48,932 nt of DNA from contig RPFO01000080.1 of NCBI GenBank assembly GCA_009746045.1, positions 2,475,815 to 2,524,746 on the forward strand, read 5' to 3'. Below are positions 1 through 9,859 of the stretch, in pieces (position 1 is the first letter of the stretch; each line of letters begins with the position of its first letter). Source of the DNA: Mesostigma viride. Taxonomy: Eukaryota; Streptophyta; Mesostigmatophyceae; Mesostigmatales; Mesostigmataceae. The position numbers were made by a program, and so were the translations under genes. The notes under the pieces are model-generated. The model did not search any database, had not been told where the DNA came from, and was given only the letters and a program-made list of their open reading frames with translations.

Positions 1-553
1 GCTGGAGCTGGGACGGTTTCGGCTTGGGGATGTAGGTTCTAGGACTCGGGTCTGGAGCACTTGAAAACAGAAAGGGTGCGCGGGCGGCAGTACCTTGGAT
101 GGCTTATGGTATAGGGTAGGAGTTTACGCTTGTACCTTGAGCACGGAAAGGGTGCACGGCGCTTGGTGTAGGGTGTGGGCGGTCCATGTAGTTACTTTGG
201 GTTCTAGACATTGGGCGGAGGAGCTCGAAAAGGGTGGTTGGGCGGCAGTACCTTGGTACCATTGGGGGGAAGGCTGCCTGGGCGGCAATGACTGGTTGGA
301 TCGTGTCCCAGTTTAGGGTGTTGGGGTGTGCAGGGTGAATTAAGGTTTGGGGTTGAGGGCTAGGGTTTACGGTCTAGGGCTCAAGATGTAGAACGCTGAG
401 CATGGAAAGGGTGGGTGCGGCGTTAGTGTGGACGGTTTAGGCTTCAGAGTGTCATGGTATAGTGTGGCTCAACAATCGTTGAGCAAAGTTTAGGGGTTAA
501 GTTTTGGGTTTCAGAACACCTGAGCACGGCGAGCGTCTGTTGGGGGCCCCTCG
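1..553. repeat. Degenerate GT-rich tandem repeat
   Basis: The segment is G/T-rich with recurring phrases of the form GAGCACGGAAAGGGTG near 57, 138, 219, 398 and 519, and two near-copies of GGCGGCAGTACCTTGG. The first three are about 81 bp apart, so an old, diverged tandem array is likely. TTTAGGG-like words (for example TAGGGTTTACGGTCTAGGG near 362) recall plant telomere sequence but are not arrayed. No ORF here looks coding. It is probably an intron or upstream flank of the gene that follows. Confidence 0.5.
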
Positions 554-572
554 CCCCCCCCCCCCCCCCCCC
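554..572. repeat. Homopolymer run of 19 C
   Basis: Nineteen consecutive C residues. The run is prone to slippage and sequencing error, so its length should not be trusted to the base. Confidence 0.9.
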
Positions 573-673
573 TAAGTGTAATTATCCGACCCATCCATAC
601 ATCCCTAATGTATGCATGGAACCAACCTTATGTCCTCCCTGTTTTGCCACCGTGCGTCCCTTGGGACTGCCAG

Positions 674-3600
674 CTGGGCGACGAGGTGGCCAACGCCAGC
701 TGTCACCTGGGCATGGCAGCGGTCCAGCTGCTGCCCGGGGAAGAGGCCAAGCGGGTCTGTAGGGCCGCACGGATCTCCCCCGTGAGCGCTCTAGGTGAGC
801 CACCGTGGAAACGAAAGAAATAGGGATGTTTGTTCTCTCTTGGCTTATATCATCAGAGCCACCATGACATGCCCCGTGACCGCTCTAGGCGAGCAAGCGT
901 GGAAACGAAGATATCGGAGTGTTGCTTTTTCCTTGGTTTGAACACGAACGGCCACCTTAGAATGCCCCATGACCGAGCTAAGTGAGTAGAAACTTATGCA
1001 GATATGGATGTCATTTCCCTGCACCCACAGTTGGGCCTGCACCATGATGCAGAGAGACCCCTCTGTGGCCTGCCCACTTGTGGCAGCGAGAGAAGCTTGT
1101 GCAAGCTAGTCGAGGGCGACCTCCCTCCGTCTCGTTTTGTATAGGGATCAAAGGCTTCCTTATGGGTACTCCTTATGGGTACTCCTTATGGGTACTCCTT
1201 ATGGGTACTCCTTATGGGTACTCCTTATGGGTACTCCTTACGGGTACTCCTTATGGGTACTCCTTATGGGTACCCACGTGACGCAGTGTACCAGTATTAT
1301 AAATTTCGTTTCCTTCGGTCTTGGTGGCAACAGCGTACTCGGCATGTCATGTGACTGTCCTGGGTGGGTGAGGCAGAGAATAGGAATATGGCCATCCTGT
1401 CTGGAATGTCTTAGCAGATGAGAGCACCTAGCTCCCTTGCTGCCCTGCTAACGTAATCTTTACTACCTAACGAGTTTTTTATTGTTTAGCATACTTGTAA
1501 TTTTGTGCAGAATGCATTTCTGTCTATCTCTCCTGGAATTTTGATGCAAGCTTCCTCCCAAGGGGCACCTGTTCTACCCCAGTTTCCCCCCTCTTCTCCC
1601 CCTCTTCCCCACTCTCCCTCCCCTCTTCCCCCCACGTTTCCCCGTTTCCCCCCCTTCCACCCTTTCCTTCTGCATCTCCCCCCTGCATCGCCTCTCTGCC
1701 ACAGCTCCCTCCTAATCACCGCCATCTTGATCTCACCCGTTGGCAGTCCATGCCCCTCTTCTGCCTCCTGCAGATGGTGCCCTGCCTGCTCACTCGTGCG
1801 TTGTCACGTGTGCCTGCTCACTCGTGCCTTGTCACGTGTGCTTGCTCACTAGTGCCTTGTCACGTGTGCCCTTGTGCCTGCTCACTCGTGCCTTGTCCTG
1901 TGTGCTTGCTCACTCATGCGTTGTCACGTGTGCCAGCATTACCGCGGCTCCACGAGGCCGACACCGGGTGGGCCTCCTCCCTGACGGAGCACACGCTGGG
2001 TCCCAGGCGGATGCTGCACCTGCGGGTGCTAGCATCACGCAGCGGTTACATGAACACGGCCCCGGCCCTGGCCAGATGCGAGCCCCCTGCAGCATCAGGA
2101 ACAGAGGAGGAGCCACGGCGGTCATCAGCCAGGGGAACATTTGTAGCACCCGAGGAGCATGTTAAATTGTCGACCTCGTCATCAGGTGCTGATATGGCAC
2201 CCCAGGGGGTGGGGAAAAGGCCGGTAGATTTGTTACAAGGTGACGACCGCAACGAACATGCAAGCAAAGGGGGCGAAAACAACGAGGACGAGAGTGAAGG
2301 GGACGAGAGCAAAGGGGCCGATAGCAAAGCGGATGCGAGCCAACATCGTGGCAAACCAGCCCCTTGCAAGGGGTTGCCGTGCGAAGCCGATGGCAAAGCG
2401 GATGCCAGCACTGGGAATGAAAGAAAAGGGGCGGGAGACGAGGCGGCCGCAAGCATAAGCACGCTGGTCCTGCGCGCACCCAGCCAGGGACTCTGCGCGC
2501 TGTACCGGCGGATGGCGCTGCGGGGCCTGGCGGTGCTGCGCGCCGCCACGGTGACAGGTGGCAGCGCCACAGCGACAGGTGGCTGGGGTGGTGAGGCCAT
2601 GGCCGAGGGAAAGGGGGAAGGAGATGGAGAGGGACAGGGCGCTGCGGACCATTCAATGGGTCATAGGGTACCTTCTGTGACTAAACCCCGGGATGGACCT
2701 GAGGGCACGCCTCTGGGTGATTTACGAGCTGAGAAAGCTGGCCCTCTCCAGGACGCAACATCGAGTAGCTTACTGGGGTGTAGCCTAGGGACGGGACCAC
2801 CCCAGGAGATTTTCATGGTCATCCCTGGGGGGTGCGCGTTCGACCTGGCCGTGGCCTCCCTGGTGGAAGACGCGATGGTGCGCCACAGGCAAGCGCCGAT
2901 TCTCCCCCATGACAGGCGGGACAACAGCGAGCATGGCCTTTCGGAGCAATCTCTCATCACTCTCAGGCAACGAGGTCTTGTGGCCCGGGAGAAATCTATC
3001 TCTCAAGATAGTCTGCCCTCTTCTAGCCAAGGCGCGAGCGACCAACAAGGGCTTGCATCGCCGGAGCTTGGGCCAGCCACGGATCGCGACGCATCGGGCA
3101 GCCTAAGCGCAGAGATGAAACACGACCGCGACTTGTCAAGCGTCATGGCAGATGCGAAGCACCAGCATAGCGGCAACGTGACCAGCATCATGGCGGACGT
3201 GGAAAGGCGTCACACGTCCGCAAGCATCATGGCGGCGCTGCGGGTCCTCCACAGGATGGCCATGGCGGCGCCGTCGTCCCTCTCGCGCAACTGCGGCAGG
3301 GACGGGGGACACCGAACACGCCCGTGCGCGCCACCTGGCGCGCAGGGGTCGGCGGATGGCAGTATGGGCGGCCGCATGGCGAGTGGGGCCACCAGCCGGG
3401 GCTTCCTGGAGGTAGGTTCTGATAATGTGGCACAGCTACCATGATAACAAAGGCTGTAATACAGGCTCTACTAAATGGCTCTACTCTCAGGCTCTAATAT
3501 GTGGCTCTGATGTAGGCTTATATGGGGGTACTAAACCATGGATAATAACATCGGCTCTGATTTTTGGTAGTAGTCTAGCGTGCGAGGTGCTCTTTATGCC

Positions 3601-6600
3601 ATCTGGCGTGCCGGCCACTGCCACGGGGTAGAGGAGTGAGAGAACACTATACAAGTGCTGTCCTATCGCCCTGCATACGCGTTGCCGTGGGATGCCCGTC
3701 ACTGCCAGCATTCCTTCGTTGCCACCATCTGTCACTGCTGGATGTTGGCACTTCCAATCAGAGCACGACTGGGTGGGAAGGGTGTAACAGGGTTCCAGAA
3801 CGCCTCCCTTGGACACGCACGCCTCCCCTTGGACACGCATGCCTCCCTTTGGACACGCTGGCCTCCCCTTGGACACGCATGCCTCCCTTTGGACACGCTG
3901 GCCTCCCCTTGGACACGCACGCCTCCCCTCGGACACGCTGGCCTCCCCTTGGACACGCACCCCTCCCCTCGGACACGCTGGCCTCCCCTTGGCCTCTGCT
4001 TCGCCAAACCATCCCGCGGCCGTGCAAGAAAAGAAAAGCGCGAAGTTTTAAGGCGCCCCCACCCCCCCAACTTGTTTCCCGCACATCCTGCGGCAGCCCC
4101 ACGGCACGCAGATGATTTTTTGACGTATTTCCCTCTGGCACCTTGCGACATTCTCGTTATACTTTTTCTACCCTTTGCCATCAGCTCCACGTGCTGAGGA
4201 AGGGTTGCCGTGATGGCCTGGCGGCCCACCCTGCCAGGGGGTGCGGCCTCATTGTTCCCCCGCCCTTATCCGCCGGCATGGCGAGCGCAGGATGCGGCGG
4301 CAACGTTGCCTTGGAAACTTTTGCAAGTCCCTGCGGTTGCCTCGAGCGGCTGCTGGGGTGGCCCAGCGGAGACCCGCCGGCAGGTATGGGTCTAGATCTT
4401 TGCAATCTGGCCCCTTTGGTGGTGGTATTATTACTATATGTTGTTATATAATTGTGTACCGTAGTGGTCACTATATGTTGTTATACAATTGTGTACCGTA
4501 GTGGTCACTATATGTCGTTATATAATTGTGTACCGTAGTGGTCACTATATGTTGTTATATAATTGTGTACCGTAGTGGTCACTATATGTTGTTATACAAT
4601 TGTGTACCGTAGTGGTCACTATATGTCGTTATATAATTGTGTACCGTAGTGGTCACTATATGTTGTTATACAATTGTGTACCGTAGTGGTCACTATATGT
4701 TGTTATATAATTGTGTACCGTAGTGGTCACTATATGTTGTTATATGATTGTGTACCGTAGTGGTCACTATATGTTGTTATACAATTGTGTACCGTAGTGG
4801 TCACTATATGTTGTTATATAATTGTGTACCGTAGTGGTCACTATATGTTGTTATATAATTGTGTACCGTAGTGGTCACTATATGTTGTTATATAATTGTG
4901 TACCGTAGTGGTCACTATATGTTGTTATATAATTGTGTACTGTAGTGGTCAAAGTCACTTTGCGACAAATTACTTTGTGAATCGACCTCGCAAACTGCTA
5001 TTGATGGGCTTCATTTTTTGTCCCAAATTTCAAATGTTACCGGGCCGCGCCTGCGCCGCGCCGCACAGCCCAAGTCTAGCCAGCGAACGCGTCGCGCCAC
5101 AACTTTCGCGATATTATTACATGAGGCAACTATCATATTTTAATGAAGTATATTTAGTCAGTGCTACCCAATTGATCAATCAAATCAATTCTAGGTAAGG
5201 TATTCATTCATTAATAAGGTAGGTACAAGCCACTGACCATAAACAAGTCGATCGGCTCGCAAACCTATAATTTTGCCTTCATTTTGGGTCACAAACTGTT
5301 GATTTCACCTCATTTTGGGGTCCAAAAGTAGTTTGTCGCAAAGTGATTTTGACCACTACGGTATTAGAACTTTGCAATCCGACCCGTTTGGTGGTGGTAT
5401 TATTGCCATTTGTAAGAATATAGTGATATGTATATTAACTTGTTTTATTTGATTCTTCTCGGTGTTACTGCTATGAAAGTACTCACGTGGCTTTTCCTCA
5501 GTTGTTGGGGTGTATAGATTGGTGTGGGGACACCGCCAATGTATTCACCCCATATCGCACTGCGGAGTACACTGCTAATCAGTGCCCGCTAATCATTTCA
5601 CGGGTTGACAACAAGGATTGCAGGGGGGAGGGGGCGATGGTTACGGCGCGTGAGCTATCAAAGGTTATCATTTAAGTAGTAAATACACGAGTAAAATGCA
5701 CCGCATTCATGATCACGCGTCAGTCTTGCCTCGCTCGGCTGTGCCATCACCTTTTCTTCTACTTATCATTTGCCACCCCTTTCCCTCCCCGCGCCCCTGG
5801 CCACCCCCTTCCCCTCCCCTTGCCACTTGCCTCACCTGGCCCTCACCACCCCCCAGTTGCCATCCCTGGGAGCTCCTGCCTCGTCGGTGACCCGATGGGG
5901 TGGGGGATTGTGGAGCCTGCAGCGTCCAGCGTGGAGCGACTTCTGGCCGCCGCCACCGTGCTGGTGCAGGTGAGGGCTGCTATACTATACATGGGTCATG
6001 GGTGCCGGCAAGGAAGATGACTGTGGTTGCGCAGGTGAGGGTTGCTCCCGTGCTGGCGGCTATGTATACCTTGTGGGTGCCAGCGGGATCGAACTTTTAC
6101 AGCGTGCAAGCGCTGGTAGGACCGTCACTGTATGAGTGTAGGTATTACGTAAGCACGTCCACTGCGCCCCTGCAGTTGAGGATGAAAATATGGTATAGTA
6201 CTAGATGGGTTATATTATAGTACTAGATGGGCTATCACCGATGATATAGTACTAGATGGGTTATAGTATAGTACTAGATGGGCTATCACCGATGATATAG
6301 TACTAGATGGGTTATAGTATAGTACTAGATGGGCTATCACCGATGATATAGTACTAGATGGGTTATAGTATAGTACCAGATGGGTTATCACCGCGCCAGT
6401 GCCGGTGAGGATTATTATTGTGAGGATGCAGGCACGGCCAGGTGTATGGCACGGGGCAGTTCTGCTGGCACATGCATGGGCATTCACGCTGCAAGTGTTC
6501 CTGACTCCTTGCTAGTATCCCTCATTGCTACGTGTGCCATGGCCCATGGGTAGTTGGGACGCTTGGGTAGAGCCGCAATCGTAAAAGGGGCCGTTTTCCT

Positions 6601-7406
6601 GGGCTCGCTAGGGGGGTGGGTTAGAAGTTGTGGCGGGGAGAATTTCTGCCAGAGCGACGTTGAAAATTATGCCATTGTTTGAGTGGGATTGGGAAGAGAC
6701 TTTTCGAAACCCAACAGAATGGTGCTTTTGTTGCCAGGTGGGGGCATGCAAGGATTCAATACATATAAGATTCAATATACGTAGCAGGAAATATATTTAC
6801 TTTCGTACGGACAAACTAAATAGCGAATGATAATCAGATGGACGTCAGCAGTGCCCATCATCCGAGCGCTTAGAGGGATCGGGTTGAGCTGCGCGTTGGG
6901 AGAAGACGGGAATGCGGGGACAGGTACCTGTGCCGCCTGCTCCACCCCTGGTGTAACAGTCACTGCTTGCCCTCATTTTCTCTGCTGTTGATGACGGAAT
7001 ACTCGTGTTCTGGCCTGGCAACTCCAGTTGACATTATCTGCCTCACAATGGCAAACTCGTTGACCTGTTATGGTGTAACATAAGCTATTGTACATAAACG
7101 TTATGGTACATAAACTGTGTCTGTGTCATGTATGTTGACCTGTTATTGTACATAAACTCATTTATTTGCTGTCTCATTGATAAACCATGCCTGTGCCATG
7201 TATACCAATCGCAACAGCTGCTCCGAGTCGACCGCGTCGTGGCTGGCACAAATCGCAAGGGACGCAACCCAGGGGGACTGGTGTATGCGGGACTTGCAGG
7301 AGCTGGTGGCCGCCTGTCGTCGTCTCACAAGGCATTGGGGTCGGGTCAGGGCAGTGGTTCGAGTGACAGCTCTGGCACTGGCAGCGAGGATGAAGGCTCG
7401 TGGTAG
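674..7406 (+). CDS. Five-exon host gene of unknown function (5' incomplete)
   Basis: Predicted by reading open frames against splice signals: exons 674-794, 1937-3411, 4185-4380, 5857-5969 and 7218-7406. Donors are CTAG|GTGAGC, GGAG|GTAGGT, GCAG|GTATGG and GCAG|GTGAGG. The 5857 acceptor has a long CT tract (about 5755-5856) ending CCCCAG; the 4185 acceptor also follows a CT-rich stretch. Junction phases are 1, 0, 1, 0 and match at every join, giving 697 codons and a stop TAG. Residues about 150-215 are a Lys/Glu/Asp/Gly/Ala low-complexity stretch; the exon at 4185 is Cys/Gly-rich; the end is acidic (SSDSSGTGSEDEGSW). I recognise no domain. No start Met is evident, so the gene probably begins left of the window. 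The last exon is the least certain: acceptors at 7273 or 7300 would also keep phase but read another frame (ending KARGSF). An open frame runs upstream of 1937 through a 28-bp repeat but looks intronic. Confidence 0.5.
777..1000. repeat. Three diverged ~94-bp tandem repeats over an exon/intron edge
   Basis: Units begin near 777, 872 and 965 with CCCCGTGAGCGCTCTAGGTG, CCCCGTGACCGCTCTAGGCG and CCCCATGACCGAGCTAAGTG. The first copy carries the putative splice donor of exon 1 (CTAG|GTGAGC). Copy 2 has GC and copy 3 has AAGTGAG at that place, so the array duplicated a splice site that was then partly lost. Confidence 0.7.
1158..1274. repeat. 13-bp minisatellite, 9 copies
   Basis: Nine head-to-tail copies of CCTTATGGGTACT, nearly perfect (one copy has ACGGG). 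The unit is not a multiple of three, so it reads as similar peptides in all frames. It lies in the putative first intron of the 674-7406 gene. Confidence 0.95.
1785..1934. repeat. 28-bp minisatellite, about 5 copies
   Basis: Repeats built on TGCTCACTCGTGCCTTGTCA with GTGTGC joins. They end exactly at the putative acceptor TGCCAG|C at 1936, so the array forms the pyrimidine-containing 3' end of the intron. The stretch 1505-1780 just before is C/T-rich (runs of CCCC and TTCC) with no exon I can support. Confidence 0.85.
3802..3992. repeat. 20-bp minisatellite with 40-bp higher order
   Basis: About ten copies of a 20-bp unit, CCTCCCCTTGGACACGC plus a three-base end. The ends alternate (CAT or CAC, then CTG), so the true amplified unit was probably 40 bp. 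It lies in the putative intron 3412-4184. The rest of that intron (3412-3800) holds loose GGCTCTGATGTAGGCT-like phrases and nothing coding. Confidence 0.9.
4439..4950. repeat. 37-bp minisatellite, ~14 copies, running into a TIR element
   Basis: Fourteen nearly identical 37-bp units containing TACCGTAGTGGTCA. That same phrase is the end of the inverted-repeat element that starts at 4938; the last unit of the array is also the element's left end. The units vary only at a few bases (TTGTTATATAA versus TTGTTATACAA or TCGTTATATAA). Confidence 0.93.
4938..5363. mobile_element. MITE-like element with 36-bp terminal inverted repeats
   Basis: The left end 4938-4973 and right end 5328-5363 are inverted copies of one another with three mismatches in 36 bp; the arms share GTAGTGGTCAAARTCACTTT and GCGACAAAYTAC. 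The element is about 426 bp with no coding capacity. Flanking it and the 37-bp array is a diverged direct duplication of about 45 bp (4393-4438 and 5365-5410, both with TTTGGTGGTGGTATTATT). I see no clean short TSD and cannot assign a superfamily. It sits in the putative intron 4381-5856. Confidence 0.75.
5411..5856. other. Intron sequence with long pyrimidine tract
   Basis: The first part is AT-rich without recognisable elements. About 5755-5856 is a C/T-rich stretch ending in CCCCAG, the best splice acceptor in the gene that spans this region. Confidence 0.5.
6192..6390. repeat. 51-bp minisatellite, about 4 copies
   Basis: Units contain two TATAGTACTAGATGGG phrases followed by CTATCACCGATGA. 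Each unit is thus an internally duplicated pair. It lies in the last putative intron (5970-7217), whose remainder shows no supported exon. Confidence 0.9.
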
Positions 7407-7878
7407 TTTCTAGCAGCTACCACTATAGGAAATGTATTTGAAACCTGTGCATTACGACACGGAGCAGCTGCCAGTTGTATACGAGGTATGGGATGGCTTC
7501 CCTCTGTGGCTTGGCCCCCCGGGCAGAGACAGAGGCTAGGGCACAAATTTTGCCTTCTCCTTGTGTGAAAGGGGCTTACATTTCCTTTGGGGGGGGAACC
7601 ACGTGACGCCGTGAGCCGCGTGACCCGCGTGGTTGTAATGCCCACATAGTGACCCGACCATCTCCCATGAGAAAACACCTGCCCGGCCTTCTATATCTTG
7701 GATTGCACAGCTAGGCTGCTGGACAGTGTTGAAAATGTGCTCTGCCCCCCCAAATGTCTTACTTCTTGGTGATCATCCCTATCCCATTTAGGATGCATAT
7801 TATGCATTCTTCGAGATGTTGTTTAACTGGGTTAATTTAGTTCTATGGCAGCAGCTGATACGTGTCTATAACGTACAG
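7407..7878. other. Downstream flank, nothing recognised
   Basis: This follows the stop codon of the first gene. A TGTAA word near 7636, used as a polyadenylation signal in chlorophytes, could mark the 3' end, but one such word carries little weight. No other feature seen. Confidence 0.3.
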
Positions 7879-8374
7879 TCATCCCCGCGTTAAGTTAGAA
7901 TCTTAAGGTTACGGCCCCGCGTTAATTTACGACGCCTAGATTTTGGCAGTGGATGCCTCATCGCCCACCTTTTGCAGAAATCTGGCCGGCGCCAGAAAAA
8001 TATACTTTGGGCGACTTCGATGCTGCAGCTGGATCGGGCTTGACGAGGGCCGTCGATTACCGTATAGAAGTCCATCAGAGGAGGAGGGGGTGGGCTGCTA
8101 GCCAAACTCTACTGCTAAGGTTACGTCCCCGTGTTAAGTTACGACAATTGCTTGAGGATGCAGGGCTTCAGGGATTATCTGTACTCCGCGCCCGCATGAT
8201 AGACAAGGAGAAATGGGCTGCCGTCTGCGATGAGCACCTTCCTGTGGGGCATGCTCCTGTTTTATGCTCCTGTTTTATCCCCACGGGTCCTGCGGCCCAT
8301 TGGTAGAATGCAGGGTAGAAGTCCGCAGGTGGAGTTTATTGCCCCTGAGGATAGCTGCTACACTACCGCCTCGT

Positions 8375-8816
8375 GCCAAGCAGAGGTGACAGAAAGATTG
8401 TCCAGGCTCACACGCCAGCCCCTGTGGGCAAGCCCCCTCCCCCCAAGCGGAAGGGGCGCTTTGCTGAGTAGGGTAGTTAGGGTTTTCTAGACTAGATTAG
8501 CTAATTAATTAATTAATTAGACTCTTGCTCCCGTTGGGAAGTCACGGAGCATTAACCCCGATGGATGGATGGATGGATCGATGGGTGCAAACAGTCCTAC
8601 CGGTCTAATCTATCTACATCAGCTACCTACGACATCTATCTAACAGCATTCTAACTACAACATCTATCTAGGCAGCCTAGATTAGCTAAGAGTTAGCTTA
8701 GTTCAGTTCCGCGGCTTCGCCCACCCCCATCCACCCATCAAGGAATATGTGCTCCATGATCTCCCAACGGAGTCAATGATGTTATAACTTAACCTAATTT
8801 AATTTTTTTTTTTAAT
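8375..8816 (+). mobile_element. 5'-truncated LINE, 3' end of ORF2 plus 3' UTR
   Basis: Flanked by the perfect 11-bp TSD TACCGCCTCGT (8364-8374, 8817-8827). It carries the last ORF2 codons (reading around VGKPPPPKRKGRF, stop near 8468) and the 3' UTR with CTCCCAACGGAG at 8761-8772, ending in an AATTT/T-rich tail. The same ORF2 end is seen at 26880-26988 and, inverted, at 40549-40680. A second LINE tail is inserted inside it at 8505-8676. Confidence 0.85.
8505..8676 (-). mobile_element. LINE 3'-UTR fragment (family 2) nested in another LINE tail
   Basis: A 172-bp 5'-truncated insert flanked by the perfect 13-bp TSD CTAGATTAGCTAA (8492-8504, 8677-8689). In minus orientation it reads a CATC microsatellite, CGGGGTTAATGCTCCGTGAC, the stem-loop arms TTCCC/GGGAG, and an (AATT)n tail. 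It matches the 3' UTR at 32530-32661 plus 43483-43522. Confidence 0.88.
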
Positions 8817-8889
8817 TACCGCCTCGTCTGCCATTTCAGTAGAGGACAGCTCAGATGAGGATTATATCCCCCTTTAGTAACTATAATAT

Positions 8890-8921
8890 CAAAGAGACAA
8901 CCAGCGCAGGCCAGAAATCGG
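8890..8921 (-). mobile_element. 32-bp retroposed R1 end with 15-bp TSD
   Basis: The insert CAAAGAGACAACCAGCGCAG... (32 bp) is flanked on both sides by TAGTAACTATAATAT (8875-8889 and 8922-8936). It equals the constant terminus of retroposon R1 (see 26101-26643), so it is best read as an extremely 5'-truncated minus-strand R1 copy. Confidence 0.85.
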
Positions 8922-8955
8922 TAGTAACTATAATATGGTTGGGGCATGATTAATG

Positions 8956-9112
8956 CATAATTAATTAATTAATTAATTAATTAATTAATTAATTAATTAA
9001 TTAATTAATAGACACGTGACTGCGTCACGTGAGCATAAGTCCTCAGTGGGAGGGGAACATGGGATGGAATGGATGGTGTAAGCTATCTAGGTCCTAGTTA
9101 CAGGGTTGTGGG
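8956..9112 (-). mobile_element. LINE family-3 3' UTR with palindrome and (TTAA)n tail
   Basis: Nearly identical to 45594-45710. In minus orientation it ends with the perfect hairpin CACGTGACGCAGTCACGTG (8-bp stem, GCA loop), then an (ATTA)n tract of about 55 bp. The 5' boundary is uncertain. From 9113 to about 9380 I see no gene; 9129-9217 has tRNA-like A- and B-box words. Confidence 0.8.
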
Positions 9113-9384
9113 ATCGTTGCCGCTGTGGCTGAGCGCAACAAGTTTGCCTCCTACGGCAAAGTGGGGCCCCACCGGGTCATCCTCTTCGTCCTTAATTGAG
9201 GATCGAGTTCGAGCCCCCTTGGAATTAAATTAGGGGGAAGCGACATCATCGTGCACACCGGTGCAGGCCTCACCGGGCTCGATCAGCATGGACATGTGCT
9301 ACCCTCGACGGGGCGGGCTCAGGACCGGAGACCCCCCTGGTTGATTAATTTGTCTCTAATATCAACGCAGATGACTCGTAATAA

Positions 9385-9672
9385 AGATATAGGTGTGCAC
9401 ATGATGGCAGGTACTCATGAAGGACACCACCCCCGGCAAGTCGGTGGGGGCTCCGCGTGCCGGGTGACCCAGTTTGGCAATCATGCGTAGCGATTTGGGC
9501 CCGGTCATGCATGCCCACAACCGGCATGTTACAAGAAATCAGGTACTAAGTAGTCATGATCGAAGGATACCACCCCCCAATCAGTGGCCAGCCGGGGGGC
9601 CCGCGTGTGCCCAGGTTTGGCATGCATAGCGATATTTCGGGCGACGTGATGCCCGACCGCAACCCTGTAACT
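9385..9672 (+). pseudogene. Two diverged copies of a LINE ORF2 C-terminus
   Basis: Segments 9394-9500 and 9545-9672 both resemble the reverse complement of 45715-45815, which encodes the last residues of a LINE ORF2 (…ETTPKPVGAPRVTKYG…). Shared anchors are ACCACCCCC, GCGTGTG/GCGTGCC and TTTGGCATTCATAGCGAT-like words. Neither copy keeps an open frame. Confidence 0.6.
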
Positions 9673-9681
9673 AGGAACTAT

Positions 9682-9711
9682 CAAAGAGACAACCAGCGCA
9701 GGCCAGAAATC
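9682..9711 (-). mobile_element. 30-bp retroposed R1 end with 9-bp TSD
   Basis: Thirty bases starting CAAAGAGACAACCAGCGCAG and ending CCAGAAATC, flanked by AGGAACTAT at 9673-9681 and 9712-9720. It is the same terminus as the insert at 8890, two bases shorter at the variable side. Confidence 0.85.
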
Positions 9712-9859
9712 AGGAACTATGGATAGCTTCAATTCCACCCACCGGCACCCAAGGTCCCTTGCATTCATTTCCCTGAGGACTTCTGCTCATGTGTAGTGTA
9801 ACACATCTTCAGAACCATGCATGCTGTATATGAGAAACAAAGGGTCCCATCACTCCCAT

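Larger units (their letters stand above)
7879..8940 (+). pseudogene. Broken transposon-like ORF, split by two insertions
   Basis: Open-frame remnants run from 7953 to 8374 in shifting frames. If the LINE at 8375-8816 and one copy of its 11-bp TSD (TACCGCCTCGT) are removed, the frame at 8330-8374 joins 8828-8875 and ends in an acidic tail, SSDEDYIPL, then TAG. This suggests the C-terminus of a real protein that existed before the LINE landed. The left boundary has CAGTCATCCCCGCGTTAAGT after TA, reminiscent of pogo/Tigger-type ends, and a 30-bp direct repeat occurs at 7904 and 8116. The family is a guess; I see no DDE residues. Confidence 0.35.

Noticed and set aside
1-553. Telomere or subtelomere
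   Set aside because: TTTAGGG-like words are scattered, not arrayed.
1505-1746. Pro/Leu-rich frame as an exon
   Set aside because: Simple C/T-rich sequence; reads as low complexity in all frames and fits no splice phase.
1750-1936. N-terminal extension of the long exon from 1750
   Set aside because: It is built from a 28-bp minisatellite, and splicing at 1936 gives the phase required by the upstream exon.
3425-4229. Repetitive frames over the 20-bp repeat (PLDTHASPWTR and inverse)
   Set aside because: The 20-bp minisatellite reads similarly in all six frames, and the segment is bounded by a donor (3412) and an acceptor (4184).
4439-4950. CRISPR-like array with 37-bp repeats
   Set aside because: Units abut with no spacers, the context is eukaryotic, and the unit derives from a neighbouring TIR.
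6630-6736. Additional exon of the first gene (FEWDWEETFRNPTEW, donor CCAG|GTGGGG)
   Set aside because: No acceptor in the phase required by the exon ending at 5969. It could belong to an alternative transcript.
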